Below are positions 1 through 6,529 of a stretch of DNA of 24,453 bases, piece after piece. Under the pieces are notes generated by a model that ran no database searches, was not told where the DNA came from, and saw nothing but the letters and a program-made list of their open reading frames with translations. A program made the position numbers and the translations under genes. Origin of the DNA: an uncultured Eubacteriales bacterium (lineage in GTDB: Bacteria > Bacillota > Clostridia > Oscillospirales > Acutalibacteraceae); contig CAKUMQ010000039.1 of NCBI GenBank assembly GCA_934667845.1, positions 1 through 24,453 on the forward strand, in the 5' to 3' direction. Each line of letters opens with the position of its first letter. The first letter of the stretch is position 1.

Positions 1-770
1 TTGTTGGCATCCAGCGTCATCACGCAGATCCAGGGATAGGTGCTCTTGCTCAGCACGGAGCCGTCGTTAGCGACCACCTCGCCCAGCGTGTAGGCATCCT
101 CTACATCGGTGATATAGTCAAACCACGCCTGATGGTCATAGTCGTCGCACCACATATACACAGCACCCTTAGAGGAGCTGGTAGAATTCACACGGTTGCG
201 GAAACGCCCGATATCTGCCACCGTGGGCTTGCCGGGCTTATTGGCGGGATCGACCTCGCCATTCCCAACCGTGACGGTAAAGGTAGCGCTTTCCTTGTAC
301 CACGCCGTACCGTTAACCACACCGCTCCGGTTGAAGTTGTAATAATAGGTCACCGTCACATTGACAGAGCCCTCTGCCAGAGCCGTATAGTTAAACTGCA
401 GGCAGGTTGCGCCGTTATAGCTGCTGCCTTTCCAGGCGTTCAGGCTAAAGGAAAGATCTCCGATAACGCCCTCTTTGGACAGCGTAACGCTCCCCGTTTT
501 GGGCACTGCATAGAGCCTGGGGTTCATGATCGCATTACCGGTTCCCGCGATAGGCAGACGCTGGAAGAACCCGGTCTCTCCGACAGCCTTGGTGGCGTCA
601 TCCCAGCTGGGGACAAGACCGTTCAGATAAGACGTTGCCGTACCCCATTGAAGCGTAACGCCGTTTCTGCTGGTCGTGCCCAGCGTCACATCGACGCCGT
701 CTGCCATAGCCACAGTGGTTAAGGAGAAAATCATGACCAGTGCCATCAGCATAGACAAGATCTTTTTCAT
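1..770 (-). CDS. Secreted protein of unknown function, N-terminal part (cut by window edge)
   Basis: The frame is open from an ATG at 770 to the window edge, giving 256 codons with no stop. The start is set by an AAGGAG site 9-10 nt upstream. Residues 1-24 form a classic signal peptide: MKK, a hydrophobic core (ILSMLMALVMIFSLTTV), then cleavage near AMA-DG. The mature part is rich in Ser, Thr, Tyr, Asn and Val and reads like beta-sandwich modules. A central stretch contains VNVTVTYYYNF and SATFTVTV. After a Pro-Gly linker (PANKPGKPTVAD) comes an aromatic-rich segment with YMWCDDYDHQAWFDYITD and TYPWICVMTLDAN, which I recall from repeat regions of clostridial surface proteins, though I cannot name the domain. 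The gene is visibly less GC-rich than its neighbours. It has its own promoter and leader. The anchor or C-terminus lies outside the window, so surface attachment cannot be judged. Confidence 0.85.
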   Translation of the reverse strand, partial: MKKILSMLMALVMIFSLTTVAMADGVDVTLGTTSRNGVTLQWGTATSYLNGLVPSWDDATKAVGETGFFQRLPIAGTGNAIMNPRLYAVPKTGSVTLSKEGVIGDLSFSLNAWKGSSYNGATCLQFNYTALAEGSVNVTVTYYYNFNRSGVVNGTAWYKESATFTVTVGNGEVDPANKPGKPTVADIGRFRNRVNSTSSSKGAVYMWCDDYDHQAWFDYITDVEDAYTLGEVVANDGSVLSKSTYPWICVMTLDAN

Positions 771-831
771 TGTGCAAACTCCTTCTTCCCGATTATTTTG
801 CGAACCGCGCCCGCTTTGCCGAACATCACAT

Positions 832-873
832 TCTTTTTCACGGGTGAAAAAGAGAAACCCCATGGGGTTTCTC
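832..873 (-). promoter_or_regulatory. Tandem hairpins with U-tract in the leader (candidate attenuator)
   Basis: Positions 852-873 are a perfect 22-bp palindrome. In the minus-strand RNA it folds as a 9-bp stem (GAGAAACCC / GGGUUUCUC) with a CAUG loop. It is followed directly by UUUUU (847-851), the form of an intrinsic terminator. The U-tract also belongs to a second perfect inverted repeat (arms 832-841 and 844-853, UCUUUUUCAC / GUGAAAAAGA) that shares two bases with the first stem, so the two hairpins compete. Both lie in the untranslated leader of the secreted protein. Termination is inferred from form only. Confidence 0.55.
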
Positions 874-950
874 CGCGAAGCGCTGCGCCATATTCGCGGT
901 CTGGTGTGCGGCGACGTTGCCGTTTCCGCTCCACCGTTTTTGCAAAGGAT

Positions 951-979
951 ATTATATAACCCTGCCCCGAAAATTTCAA
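951..979 (-). promoter_or_regulatory. Sigma-A type promoter of the secreted-protein gene
   Basis: On the minus strand TTGAAA (974-979) and TATAAT (951-956) are separated by exactly 17 nt. The predicted start is near 944, giving a leader of about 174 nt before the ATG at 770. A short dyad GTGC-N6-GCAC (991-1004) lies just upstream of the -35 and could be a regulator site. Confidence 0.8.
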
Positions 980-1010
980 GGTCTAATTTGGTGCAATCTG
1001 GCACATCTTC

Positions 1011-1038
1011 AAAAAACTTTTTTGTGGAACTATCCCAC
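1011..1038 (-). terminator. Probable terminator of the XRE regulator gene
   Basis: Just downstream of the regulator stop, the minus strand reads GTGGGA-tag-TTCCAC (1024-1038; six pairs with one G-T), then AAAAAAG and TTTTTT. The stem is short, so efficiency is uncertain. It would separate the regulator from the secreted-protein promoter. Confidence 0.4.
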
Positions 1039-1045
1039 ATCGACG

Positions 1046-1360
1046 TCAGGGCGCGGGGTGGTTCATGGCGCGGAGCAGCTGCAGGACCGCGTCTTTCTGC
1101 TCGGGCGTGAGGCTGACCCAGCTATCAAACAGCGCCTTGAGCGGCGGCGTCAGCTCCACCATCTCGCCCTCGGCGAAAAACTGCGACATCGTGATGCCGA
1201 AGCCCGCGCAGATCGCCTCCAGCGTGGCGATCGAGGGAACGGTATTGCGGCGGAAGATGTTACCAATTGTCGCTTGGGCAAGCCCACATTCTTTTGACAG
1301 CCTGTACTCCGTCCATCCGCGATCCTGCAGTAATTGCTGCAATCTTTCGTGCGTGTCCAT
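1046..1360 (-). CDS. XRE-family helix-turn-helix transcriptional regulator
   Basis: This is a 104-aa DNA-binding protein. An HTH_3-type domain covers about residues 5-62 (ERLQQLLQDRGWTEYRLSKECGLAQATIGNIFRR, then PSIATLEAICAGFGITMSQFF), with the recognition helix near AQATIGNIFRR. The C-terminal ~40 residues form a short amphipathic tail (LTPEQKDAVLQLLRAM) that may dimerise. I use the ATG at 1360 because AAAGGTGG lies 8 nt upstream; a GTG 18 nt further upstream is possible but has a poor site. It is divergent from the SLOG-domain gene, and both starts face a shared inverted-repeat region. It probably represses itself and that neighbour, as small XRE proteins often do. The target ligand is unknown. 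Confidence 0.88.
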   Translation of the reverse strand: MDTHERLQQLLQDRGWTEYRLSKECGLAQATIGNIFRRNTVPSIATLEAICAGFGITMSQFFAEGEMVELTPPLKALFDSWVSLTPEQKDAVLQLLRAMNHPAP

Positions 1361-1375
1361 AGCGACACCACCTTT

Positions 1376-1443
1376 CACATACCTATTTTACGTCTAAGTT
1401 GAGTCAGAAAATACTTTTTAGTTGAATATAAAATAGGTATGTG
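1376..1443. promoter_or_regulatory. Shared divergent operator: perfect 15-bp inverted repeat
   Basis: CACATACCTATTTTA at 1376-1390 is the exact reverse complement of TAAAATAGGTATGTG at 1429-1443, with 38 bp between them. The same box therefore precedes both divergent genes in the same orientation relative to each. Each box has a core ATACCTAT with ATA/TAT symmetry. The right box fills the spacer of the plus-strand promoter, so a bound protein would block it. The most likely ligand is the adjacent XRE protein, by inference. Confidence 0.7.
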
Positions 1444-1450
1444 TTATTAT
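1422..1450 (+). promoter_or_regulatory. Sigma-A type promoter of the SLOG-domain gene
   Basis: TTGAAT (1422-1427) and TATTAT (1445-1450) are spaced by 17 nt. The operator box (1429-1443) lies between them. Transcription would start near 1457, leaving a very short leader. Confidence 0.65.
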
Positions 1451-1473
1451 GTATTGCAGAAGGAGGAGTATGT

Positions 1474-1962
1474 ATGACTGAACAGGAAAAACGGCAAAGG
1501 CGGGTCTGCTTCACCGGGCACCGCCCGGAAAAGCTGACCCGCAGCGAGGCGGAGATCCGGCAGGAGCTTGACCGCTGCATCCGTCAGGCGGCGGCACAGG
1601 GCAAGACGGTATTTATCACGGGCATGGCGCGCGGCACGGACATCTGGGCGGCACAGACGGTGCTGGCCCTGCGGGCGGAGGGCGAGCCGGTCAGGCTGCT
1701 GTGCGCCTGCCCCTATGCCGGGTTCGACGCGTATTTCGGCAGCGGCTGGCAGCGGCAGAGCCGCGCGGTGCTGGCGGCGGCAGACGGCGTGCGGGTGCTC
1801 AGCCCCGTTTACCACACCGGCTGCTTTTCCGCCCGCAACCGCTGGATGGTGGATCACGCGTCGGCGGTCATCGCGGTATACAGCGGACAGGCGGGCGGCA
1901 CGGCGCAGACACTGCGCTATGCCGAACAGGCGGGGCTGCCGGTCACGGTGATCGACGGATAA
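1474..1962 (+). CDS. SLOG-domain protein, DUF1273/YpsA-like
   Basis: The 162-aa product carries the hallmarks of the DUF1273/YpsA branch of the SLOG (Rossmann-like) superfamily. These are VCFTGHRPEKL near residues 11-21, VFITGMARGTDIWAAQ near 46-61, and NRWMVDHASAVIAVYSGQ-AGGTAQTLRYA in the C-terminal third. SLOG proteins are thought to bind or process nucleotide-derived ligands; YpsA of Bacillus is linked to cell division. No enzymatic activity can be assigned here. The start is fixed by AGGAGG at 1461-1466, 7 nt before the ATG; the upstream in-frame GTG lies inside the promoter. It is divergent from an XRE regulator with a shared operator, suggesting tight repression and induced expression. 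Confidence 0.85.
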   Translation: MTEQEKRQRRVCFTGHRPEKLTRSEAEIRQELDRCIRQAAAQGKTVFITGMARGTDIWAAQTVLALRAEGEPVRLLCACPYAGFDAYFGSGWQRQSRAVLAAADGVRVLSPVYHTGCFSARNRWMVDHASAVIAVYSGQAGGTAQTLRYAEQAGLPVTVIDG

Positions 1963-1998
1963 AGCCCCCCGCGCGGCGGAAAAGACGCAGGTAAAACG

Positions 1999-2037
1999 GC
2001 AAAGGGACGCAGCACCATGTCAGCTGCGTCCCTTTGC
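1999..2037. terminator. Strong 15-bp hairpin downstream of the SLOG gene
   Basis: GCAAAGGGACGCAGC (1999-2013) pairs perfectly with 2023-2037 across a 9-nt loop. There is no T-tract on the plus side. On the minus side the stem is followed by CGTTTTACC. It could end plus transcription imperfectly, or terminate a minus-strand transcript coming from the promoter near 2380. Confidence 0.5.
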
Positions 2038-2370
2038 GCTATGTAAGACTTGGAAATTCAAGATGTTATGGATAGATGGATCAAGACAGATAAAGAAAAG
2101 GAAAATAAACGATGTCAACCTTAAGATATATAACCTTAATGTGTACAGTGTCTCCCCGTAAACGGATACCCCGGGGATCCGGTGTGTTCCATCGGCTGTT
2201 CGCCGGTCAGACTGACTACCGCATCGGACTATCTCCTTTATTCAGTTTGCCGGTCAAGCTGCTCAGTACATGGGACTCAGTCCTTTCTTCATCAGTTCGC
2301 CGCGCTGTCGGGCGGCGTATCCGGAGTGGTCATCGGCTCCGCCTCCTTTGATCCGGTTACTTTCGATTGC
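2038..2370 (-). ncRNA. Candidate structured small RNA with repeated SD-like hairpins
   Basis: No convincing protein gene lies between 1963 and 2543. The minus strand has a consensus promoter at 2377-2405 firing into this stretch. Downstream, a motif of form AAAGGA-N4/5-GUCC-[CG]-AUG occurs three times (2331-2349, 2269-2286, 2222-2239). In two copies GGA(C) can pair with (G)UCC, hiding a Shine-Dalgarno-like AAAGGA one base before an AUG. The AUGs open only tiny frames: 13 codons (2292-2333), then AUG-UAC-UGA and AUG-CGG-UAG. Further hairpins include CGCCGC / GCGGCG (2297-2317 region). The repeats also share TGACCGGC. I cannot match this to a known RNA family; both ends are guesses. Confidence 0.4.
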
Positions 2371-2376
2371 ACCTGT

Positions 2377-2405
2377 ATTATACATCCAAAAAATCAGTTT
2401 GTAAA
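2377..2405 (-). promoter_or_regulatory. Consensus minus-strand promoter with overlapping dyad
   Basis: On the minus strand TTTACA (2400-2405) and TATAAT (2377-2382) are spaced by 17 nt. The predicted start is near 2370. A perfect dyad GTTTGTA-N13-TACAAAC (2397-2423) overlaps the -35 and may be an operator. No annotated gene lies downstream on this strand before the SLOG gene, which is on the opposite strand. Confidence 0.7.
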
Positions 2406-2426
2406 TACGCAAAATGTACAAACATT

Positions 2427-2451
2427 CGCCAGTTTTTTCTACTGGCGTTTT
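2427..2451 (+). terminator. Hairpin plus T-run upstream of the amidase promoter
   Basis: CGCCAG (2427-2432) pairs with CTGGCG (2442-2447), followed by TTTT. It could stop plus-strand readthrough from the SLOG region. It overlaps the likely -35 area of the amidase promoter, so it could instead be a regulator site. Confidence 0.4.
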
Positions 2452-2471
2452 GGAAAGATCTGTGGTATACT
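2443..2471 (+). promoter_or_regulatory. Extended -10 promoter of the amidase-radA pair
   Basis: TATACT (2466-2471) is preceded directly by TGG, an extended -10. The -35 at 17 nt spacing is poor (TGGCGT, 2443-2448). The segment strongly resembles the promoter before murA (both CTAyTGG ... TGTGGTATACTA). Confidence 0.55.
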
Positions 2472-2543
2472 ATTTCTGTTGGGCTGCCGTTCATACCCGT
2501 TTTCCCCGCCGCATATAGATGGGGCGTAAGGGAGGGAAGCCTC

Positions 2544-3245
2544 ATGCGGCACCGCAGGACAATTTTCACGACCGCCGCCCTGCTGGCGGCGGCAGCTCTG
2601 ACGCTCGGCGGCGGCATATATGCGCTGAGCCGGTCGCTCCCGGCAGACGCCGCCCCGCTGCGGGCGCGCACCCGCCTGCTGGTCGATCCGGGACACGGCG
2701 GCGAGGACGGCGGCACCATGGCGGAAAACGGCACACTGGAAAAGGATATCAACCTGTCGATCGCGCTGACGCTCGCCGATTTCATGCGGCTGTGCGGCTT
2801 TGACGTCACCATGACCCGCGACCGCGACATCTCCATCGGCGATGCAAGCGCCAAAACCGTGCGGGAGAAGAAGGTCAGCGACATCCGGCAGCGGCTCGTG
2901 CTGTACGAACAGGCGCAGGTCGTGATCTCCATCCACGAAAACCATTTTTCCGGCACGCAGTATCACGGCACGCAGGTGTTTTATTCGCCCAACGCCGCCG
3001 CGTCCCAGCCGCTTGCCGCGGCGATACGGGAGAGCGTGCTCACCACACTCCAGCCGGACAACCGGCGGGAGCTGAAAAAGGGTGATAAGTCCATTTATCT
3101 GCTGCACAAGACCACGGTTCCCGCCGTTTTGGTGGAGTGCGGCTTTTTATCCAACGCCACCGAGCGGACCCGGCTTGAGGACCCGCTCTACCGGCAGGAG
3201 ATGGCGATCGCCATCGGGGCGGGCGCGCTGTATTTCGGCGCCTGA
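2544..3245 (+). CDS. cwlD: N-acetylmuramoyl-L-alanine amidase, CwlD-like (Amidase_3)
   Basis: The 233-aa zinc amidase cleaves the bond between N-acetylmuramic acid and L-alanine in peptidoglycan. Residues 7-29 form a hydrophobic signal or anchor segment. The Amidase_3 fold then fills the rest: LLVDPGHGGEDGG (zinc His51), EKDINL (zinc Glu66), VVISIHENHF (zinc His131), and VPAVLVECGFLSN (catalytic Glu198). There is no cell-wall binding domain. Length and layout match CwlD, which in spore formers makes muramic-delta-lactam in the cortex, but Amidase_3 paralogues are common, so the symbol is provisional. The ATG is chosen because GGGAGG lies about 8 nt upstream; in-frame codons further upstream precede or overlap the promoter. 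radA follows after 23 nt, so they are probably cotranscribed. Confidence 0.85.
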   Translation: MRHRRTIFTTAALLAAAALTLGGGIYALSRSLPADAAPLRARTRLLVDPGHGGEDGGTMAENGTLEKDINLSIALTLADFMRLCGFDVTMTRDRDISIGDASAKTVREKKVSDIRQRLVLYEQAQVVISIHENHFSGTQYHGTQVFYSPNAAASQPLAAAIRESVLTTLQPDNRRELKKGDKSIYLLHKTTVPAVLVECGFLSNATERTRLEDPLYRQEMAIAIGAGALYFGA

Positions 3246-3268
3246 CCGCGCAAAAAGAAGGAGTTTTT

Positions 3269-4633
3269 ATGGCAGGAAAAGAAAAAACCGTATTTATCTG
3301 CAGCGAATGCGGCGCCGAGGCGCTGCGCTGGTGCGGCAAATGCCCCTCCTGCGGGGCGTGGAACACCATGGAGGAGGTCACGCGCACGCCGCTCCCCCGC
3401 TCTGCCGGCGGCAGCGCCGCCGTTGCGCGGCGGACGACCGCCATGCAGCGCCTGTCCGAGGTGGATCCCGCGGGCGAAGCACGGTATGCGACCGGCATGC
3501 GCGAGTTAGACCGCGTGCTCGGCGGCGGCATCGTGCGCGGCGCGCTCATGCTCATCGGCGGCGACCCCGGCATCGGCAAATCCACGCTGCTGCTGCAGAT
3601 CTGCCATTTTCTCGGGCAGACGCTGCGCGTACTGTATGTGTCCGGCGAGGAATCGCAGCGGCAGATCAAGCTGCGCGCCAACCGGCTCGGCGTCGCCGAC
3701 GGCGAGCTGTTTATCCTCTGTGAAAACGATGCCGCGCTTGTTGTGGATACCATGCTGACCGAAAAGCCCGATATCGTGATCGTGGACTCGATCCAGACCA
3801 TGACGCTGCCGACCGTCGCCTCCTCGGCGGGCAGCATTACGCAGGTGAAGGAATGCACCGCCGCCATCATGCGCGCCGCCAAAAGCGCGGATATCCCGGT
3901 GTTTATCGTCGGCCACGTCAACAAGGACGGCGCGATTGCCGGTCCGAAGGTGCTCGAGCACATGGTGGACTGCGTGCTGTATTTTGAGGGCGACCGCAAC
4001 ACCAGCTACCGCCTGCTGCGGTGCGTGAAAAACCGCTACGGCTCCACAAACGAGGTAGGCGTATTCGAAATGCGCGACCGCGGGCTGTGCGAGGTGGAAA
4101 ACCCCTCGCAGATGCTGCTGTCCGGCCGTCCGACGCAGGTCAGCGGTACCTGTGTCGCCTGCACGGTGGAGGGCACGCGTTCGCTGCTGGCGGAGGTGCA
4201 GGCGCTTGTGACGCCGACCGGCTTCGGCAACCCGCGGCGGATGTCCACCGGCTTTGACTATAACCGCCTGTCGCTGCTGCTGGCTGTGCTGGAAAAGCGC
4301 GCCGGGTATTTCTTCTCCAATCTCGATACCTATGTCAATATTGTCGGCGGTCTGCGGCTGGACGAGCCTGCCGCCGATCTGCCGGTCGCGCTTGCGCTGA
4401 TCTCCAGCTTAAAGGACGTCCCGATCGCCGAGGATGTCGCCGCATTCGGCGAGCTGGGACTGGCGGGCGAGCTGCGCTCGGTCGCCAACGCGGATGCACG
4501 CGTCAGCGAGGCCGCCCGCCTCGGGTTCACCCGCGTGCTGCTGCCGTATGCCAACCTCGCCTCCGTCACGAAGCGTGACGGCGTCACGGTCATCGGCGTG
4601 CGCAATATCCGCGAGGCTTATGATGCGCTGTGA
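3269..4633 (+). CDS. radA: DNA repair protein RadA/Sms
   Basis: The 454-aa RadA homologue is a RecA-like ATPase and helicase that helps process recombination intermediates and branch migration. In order it shows an N-terminal C4 zinc finger (Cys11-Cys14 and Cys25-Cys28, in FICSECGAEALRWCGKCPSCG) and a Walker A motif GGDPGIGKST (97-106). Next come a Walker B segment (IVIVDSIQTM) and the RadA-specific KNRYG motif at 254-258. The C-terminal half is Lon-protease-like (RLSLLLAVLEKRAGY, GGLRLDEPAADLPVALAL). The length is normal for the family. An AAGGAG site precedes the ATG. It sits 23 nt behind the CwlD-like amidase, a pairing I take as operonic without a known functional link. Confidence 0.97.
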   Translation: MAGKEKTVFICSECGAEALRWCGKCPSCGAWNTMEEVTRTPLPRSAGGSAAVARRTTAMQRLSEVDPAGEARYATGMRELDRVLGGGIVRGALMLIGGDPGIGKSTLLLQICHFLGQTLRVLYVSGEESQRQIKLRANRLGVADGELFILCENDAALVVDTMLTEKPDIVIVDSIQTMTLPTVASSAGSITQVKECTAAIMRAAKSADIPVFIVGHVNKDGAIAGPKVLEHMVDCVLYFEGDRNTSYRLLRCVKNRYGSTNEVGVFEMRDRGLCEVENPSQMLLSGRPTQVSGTCVACTVEGTRSLLAEVQALVTPTGFGNPRRMSTGFDYNRLSLLLAVLEKRAGYFFSNLDTYVNIVGGLRLDEPAADLPVALALISSLKDVPIAEDVAAFGELGLAGELRSVANADARVSEAARLGFTRVLLPYANLASVTKRDGVTVIGVRNIREAYDAL

Positions 4634-4685
4634 CCCGCTTTTGACACCGCGCAGGGGAAAGGTGAAAAAAGTTTTGAAAAAACGG

Positions 4686-4713
4686 TTGACAAACCGCAAA
4701 ATCGTGGTATAAT
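4686..4713 (+). promoter_or_regulatory. Consensus promoter of tRNA-Arg
   Basis: A perfect TTGACA (4686-4691) and a perfect TATAAT (4708-4713, preceded by TGG) are spaced by 16 nt. The -35 lies in a small dyad CGGTT-gaca-AACCG. Transcription should start near 4720, about 20 nt before the mature tRNA. Confidence 0.85.
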
Positions 4714-4740
4714 AAATTTCGCTGATTTGATCAGTGATGT

Positions 4741-4817
4741 GTGCTTGTAGCTCAGCCGGATAGAGTGTTTGGCTACGAACCAAAAGGTCGGGGGTTCGAA
4801 TCCCTCCAGGCACGCCA
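4741..4817 (+). tRNA. tRNA-Arg (anticodon ACG)
   Basis: The cloverleaf is complete. The acceptor GTGCTTG pairs with CAGGCAC, the D stem is GCTC/GAGT, and the T arm is GGGGG-TTCGAAT-CCCTC. The anticodon stem TTTGG/CCAAA closes a loop CTACGAA, giving anticodon ACG (read as ICG for CGU/CGC/CGA). The discriminator base is G and the CCA end is encoded (4815-4817). It has its own promoter and a terminator 3 nt downstream. Confidence 0.97.
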
Positions 4818-4820
4818 GAG

Positions 4821-4852
4821 CTCCCCTGCAATCGCGGGGGAGTTTTATTTTT
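4821..4852 (+). terminator. Intrinsic terminator of tRNA-Arg
   Basis: CTCCCC (4821-4826) pairs with GGGGAG (4837-4842), followed by TTTTATTTTT. It sits immediately after the tRNA CCA end. Confidence 0.9.
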
Positions 4853-4992
4853 ACCCGAATGTCCCGGCAGGCGGTCATACACGGGCATACCGTCCGTCGG
4901 AAAGCCGTACAAAGCCCGACAAATACGACGGCACCGCCATGCTGTTTGCGGTGCACGCCTGAACCGAAAAAACGCACAAAGGAGGACTCGCT

Positions 4993-6393
4993 ATGCCGCG
5001 TGAACAATATCTGCGCGCTGTTTTAGATCAGCTGGCGCAGTGCGCCGATGCCTTCTGCCGGGAGACAAACGGTCTCGCCTGCGATATTTCCTATGAATAT
5101 AAGGGCGCGCCTGCGCTGCGGCATCTGCGGGTCTGCCGTGTCCGCATCATGTATTCCTCTTTTGCGGCAGAGCTGCGCTACAGCGCCCGTCTGCCGCTGA
5201 ACACCGTCTACAGTGTGCTTTCCTGTGTGCTGTATCCCGGCAAATCGGAGGAGGCGCCCGCGATCCCGCTGCCGGTCGCGGCGGACTACTGCGCCGTCGA
5301 TTCCGCCGCCCCGCTGTGCATCCCGTTTATCACCAATGCGGACGCCATGGCGGAGGCCTTTGCCTGTATTGCCGGTGTTTTGCGCCCCGTGCTGCCGGAA
5401 ATGGCAGTCATCGCCGCCGACGGCGAAAAAACGGAGCGCCTGCTGTGCCGTTACCGCGACGAGCTTGCCGCGCTGCTCGGGATCGACGGCAGCGACGGCT
5501 GGGGCGGGCTTACGCCGGAAAAAGCGGTAACGGATATGCAGAGCTTTTCGGAAAATTATCTGATCAGCCGCTTTGCCACCGCCTCTTTTCTTCTTCTGAA
5601 AGGGAAAGGGGAAGCGCTCATCACGCGCTGTCACAAGGAAAAGACGCTGCTTTCCTGTGAAAAGCGGCTGCTGGCACGGCTGGAGACTGAGAAAACCGTT
5701 CCCGACGCCGACTGCCCGGCGCTCACCCGCTGTCTGAGCGCCTATAACGATCGCGGCATGCCGAAAACAGATCTTAAAGAATTTTTTGCGCTCTTTTTCT
5801 CGTGGCTTGTCCTGTCGCTCGCCGCTTCGCCGGTGTATGTCGGGCTGTTTTCCCTGGCAGTGTGGTTCGAGGGGCGGCACTCCGTCTGTCTGGTCGGCGG
5901 GATGACCAACCTCCCCTACTGTTTTATGGCGGCGTTTCTCACCGGCATCGCGCTGAGCTACTTCACGCGGTTTTTCTTTTACAGACTGCTGTTTCGCAGG
6001 AATCACGCGCACTACTGCGAGGTCAGCTCCTTTGCCGAGGGCGACAGATCGGACGGCTTTATGCGGGGCTTCGCCGGTGTGCTGATCACCCTCTGCCTTG
6101 CCGTTTTGCTGTTTTTGGTCAGATGGAACGTCAATTTTCTGCCCGGCGGCTTTATCGACAACACCAACTTTTTCTCGCTGAAAGGCACCTATCACAGCTA
6201 TGACGAGCTGGAGGCTGTCGTGTATCGCCCGACCCGCGAAAACGACTTCGGCGAGACCCTTGACGCCCCCTCCTATGTGCTGGTATTCCGGGACAAAACG
6301 GAGATCGACCTGTATGAATACGGCGACACGGAAACCTATGCGCGCCCGCTGACCGAGCTGCTCGGCGCCCACGATATCCCCGTGAAAAAGTAA
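4993..6393 (+). CDS. Uncharacterised membrane protein with large N-terminal cytosolic region
   Basis: I do not recognise this 466-aa protein. Residues 1-260 are soluble and alpha/beta-like, with many cysteines and no motif I can name. Three hydrophobic segments follow at about 263-292, 306-334 and 357-376. A C-terminal soluble tail of ~90 residues is rich in charged and aromatic residues (GTYHSYDELEAVVYRPTRENDFG, YVLVFRDKTEIDLYEYGD). The tail resembles a small beta domain with a buried substrate or sensor surface, but this is only a visual impression. AAAGGAGG lies 8 nt before the ATG, and codon use matches neighbours, so it is a real gene. It stands alone between the tRNA terminator and the murA leader. 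A 7-bp hairpin GCACCGC / GCGGTGC (4931-4954) lies upstream. Confidence 0.8.
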   Translation: MPREQYLRAVLDQLAQCADAFCRETNGLACDISYEYKGAPALRHLRVCRVRIMYSSFAAELRYSARLPLNTVYSVLSCVLYPGKSEEAPAIPLPVAADYCAVDSAAPLCIPFITNADAMAEAFACIAGVLRPVLPEMAVIAADGEKTERLLCRYRDELAALLGIDGSDGWGGLTPEKAVTDMQSFSENYLISRFATASFLLLKGKGEALITRCHKEKTLLSCEKRLLARLETEKTVPDADCPALTRCLSAYNDRGMPKTDLKEFFALFFSWLVLSLAASPVYVGLFSLAVWFEGRHSVCLVGGMTNLPYCFMAAFLTGIALSYFTRFFFYRLLFRRNHAHYCEVSSFAEGDRSDGFMRGFAGVLITLCLAVLLFLVRWNVNFLPGGFIDNTNFFSLKGTYHSYDELEAVVYRPTRENDFGETLDAPSYVLVFRDKTEIDLYEYGDTETYARPLTELLGAHDIPVKK

Positions 6394-6450
6394 GGGCTGA
6401 TCTGTCTGCAAAACGCATTTCGGCTTGTGCGGCTTGTGTATTGCACACTT

Positions 6451-6518
6451 GCCCGGCTGCAAGCCCCGGGCCACGGTTCTTCTTTATTTGTATTAAATAA
6501 GGAAAATTTATTTTTTCC
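6451..6518 (+). terminator. Cluster of hairpins after the membrane protein gene
   Basis: GCCCGG / CCGGGC (6451-6471) is followed after 8 nt by a T-rich run. An AT-rich stem CTTTATTT / AAATAAGG (6482-6502) comes next, then GGAAAA / TTTTCC (6501-6518), which shares two bases with it. Any of these could end the upstream transcript; none is a textbook terminator. Confidence 0.35.
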
Positions 6519-6529
6519 TGTCAAACCTA

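Noticed and set aside
767..979. 70-aa minus-strand frame ending at the start codon of the secreted protein
   Set aside because: Its TTG start coincides with the -35 box of the promoter, so the predicted transcript would not contain it, and it has no ribosome binding site.
2161..2182. Cloning-vector-like CCCGGGGATCC
   Set aside because: Only about eleven bases resemble a polylinker, and the flanks do not match; it is explained by the local hairpin CGGAT...ATCCG.
2112..2351. 79-aa plus-strand frame in the gap before cwlD
   Set aside because: It has no ribosome binding site or recognisable motif, and it overlaps the repeated hairpins on the other strand; composition is Arg/Ser/Leu noise.
5023..6474. 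483-aa minus-strand open frame opposite the 466-aa membrane protein
   Set aside because: The plus frame has a strong ribosome binding site, a membrane-protein profile and normal codon use; the minus frame has none of these.
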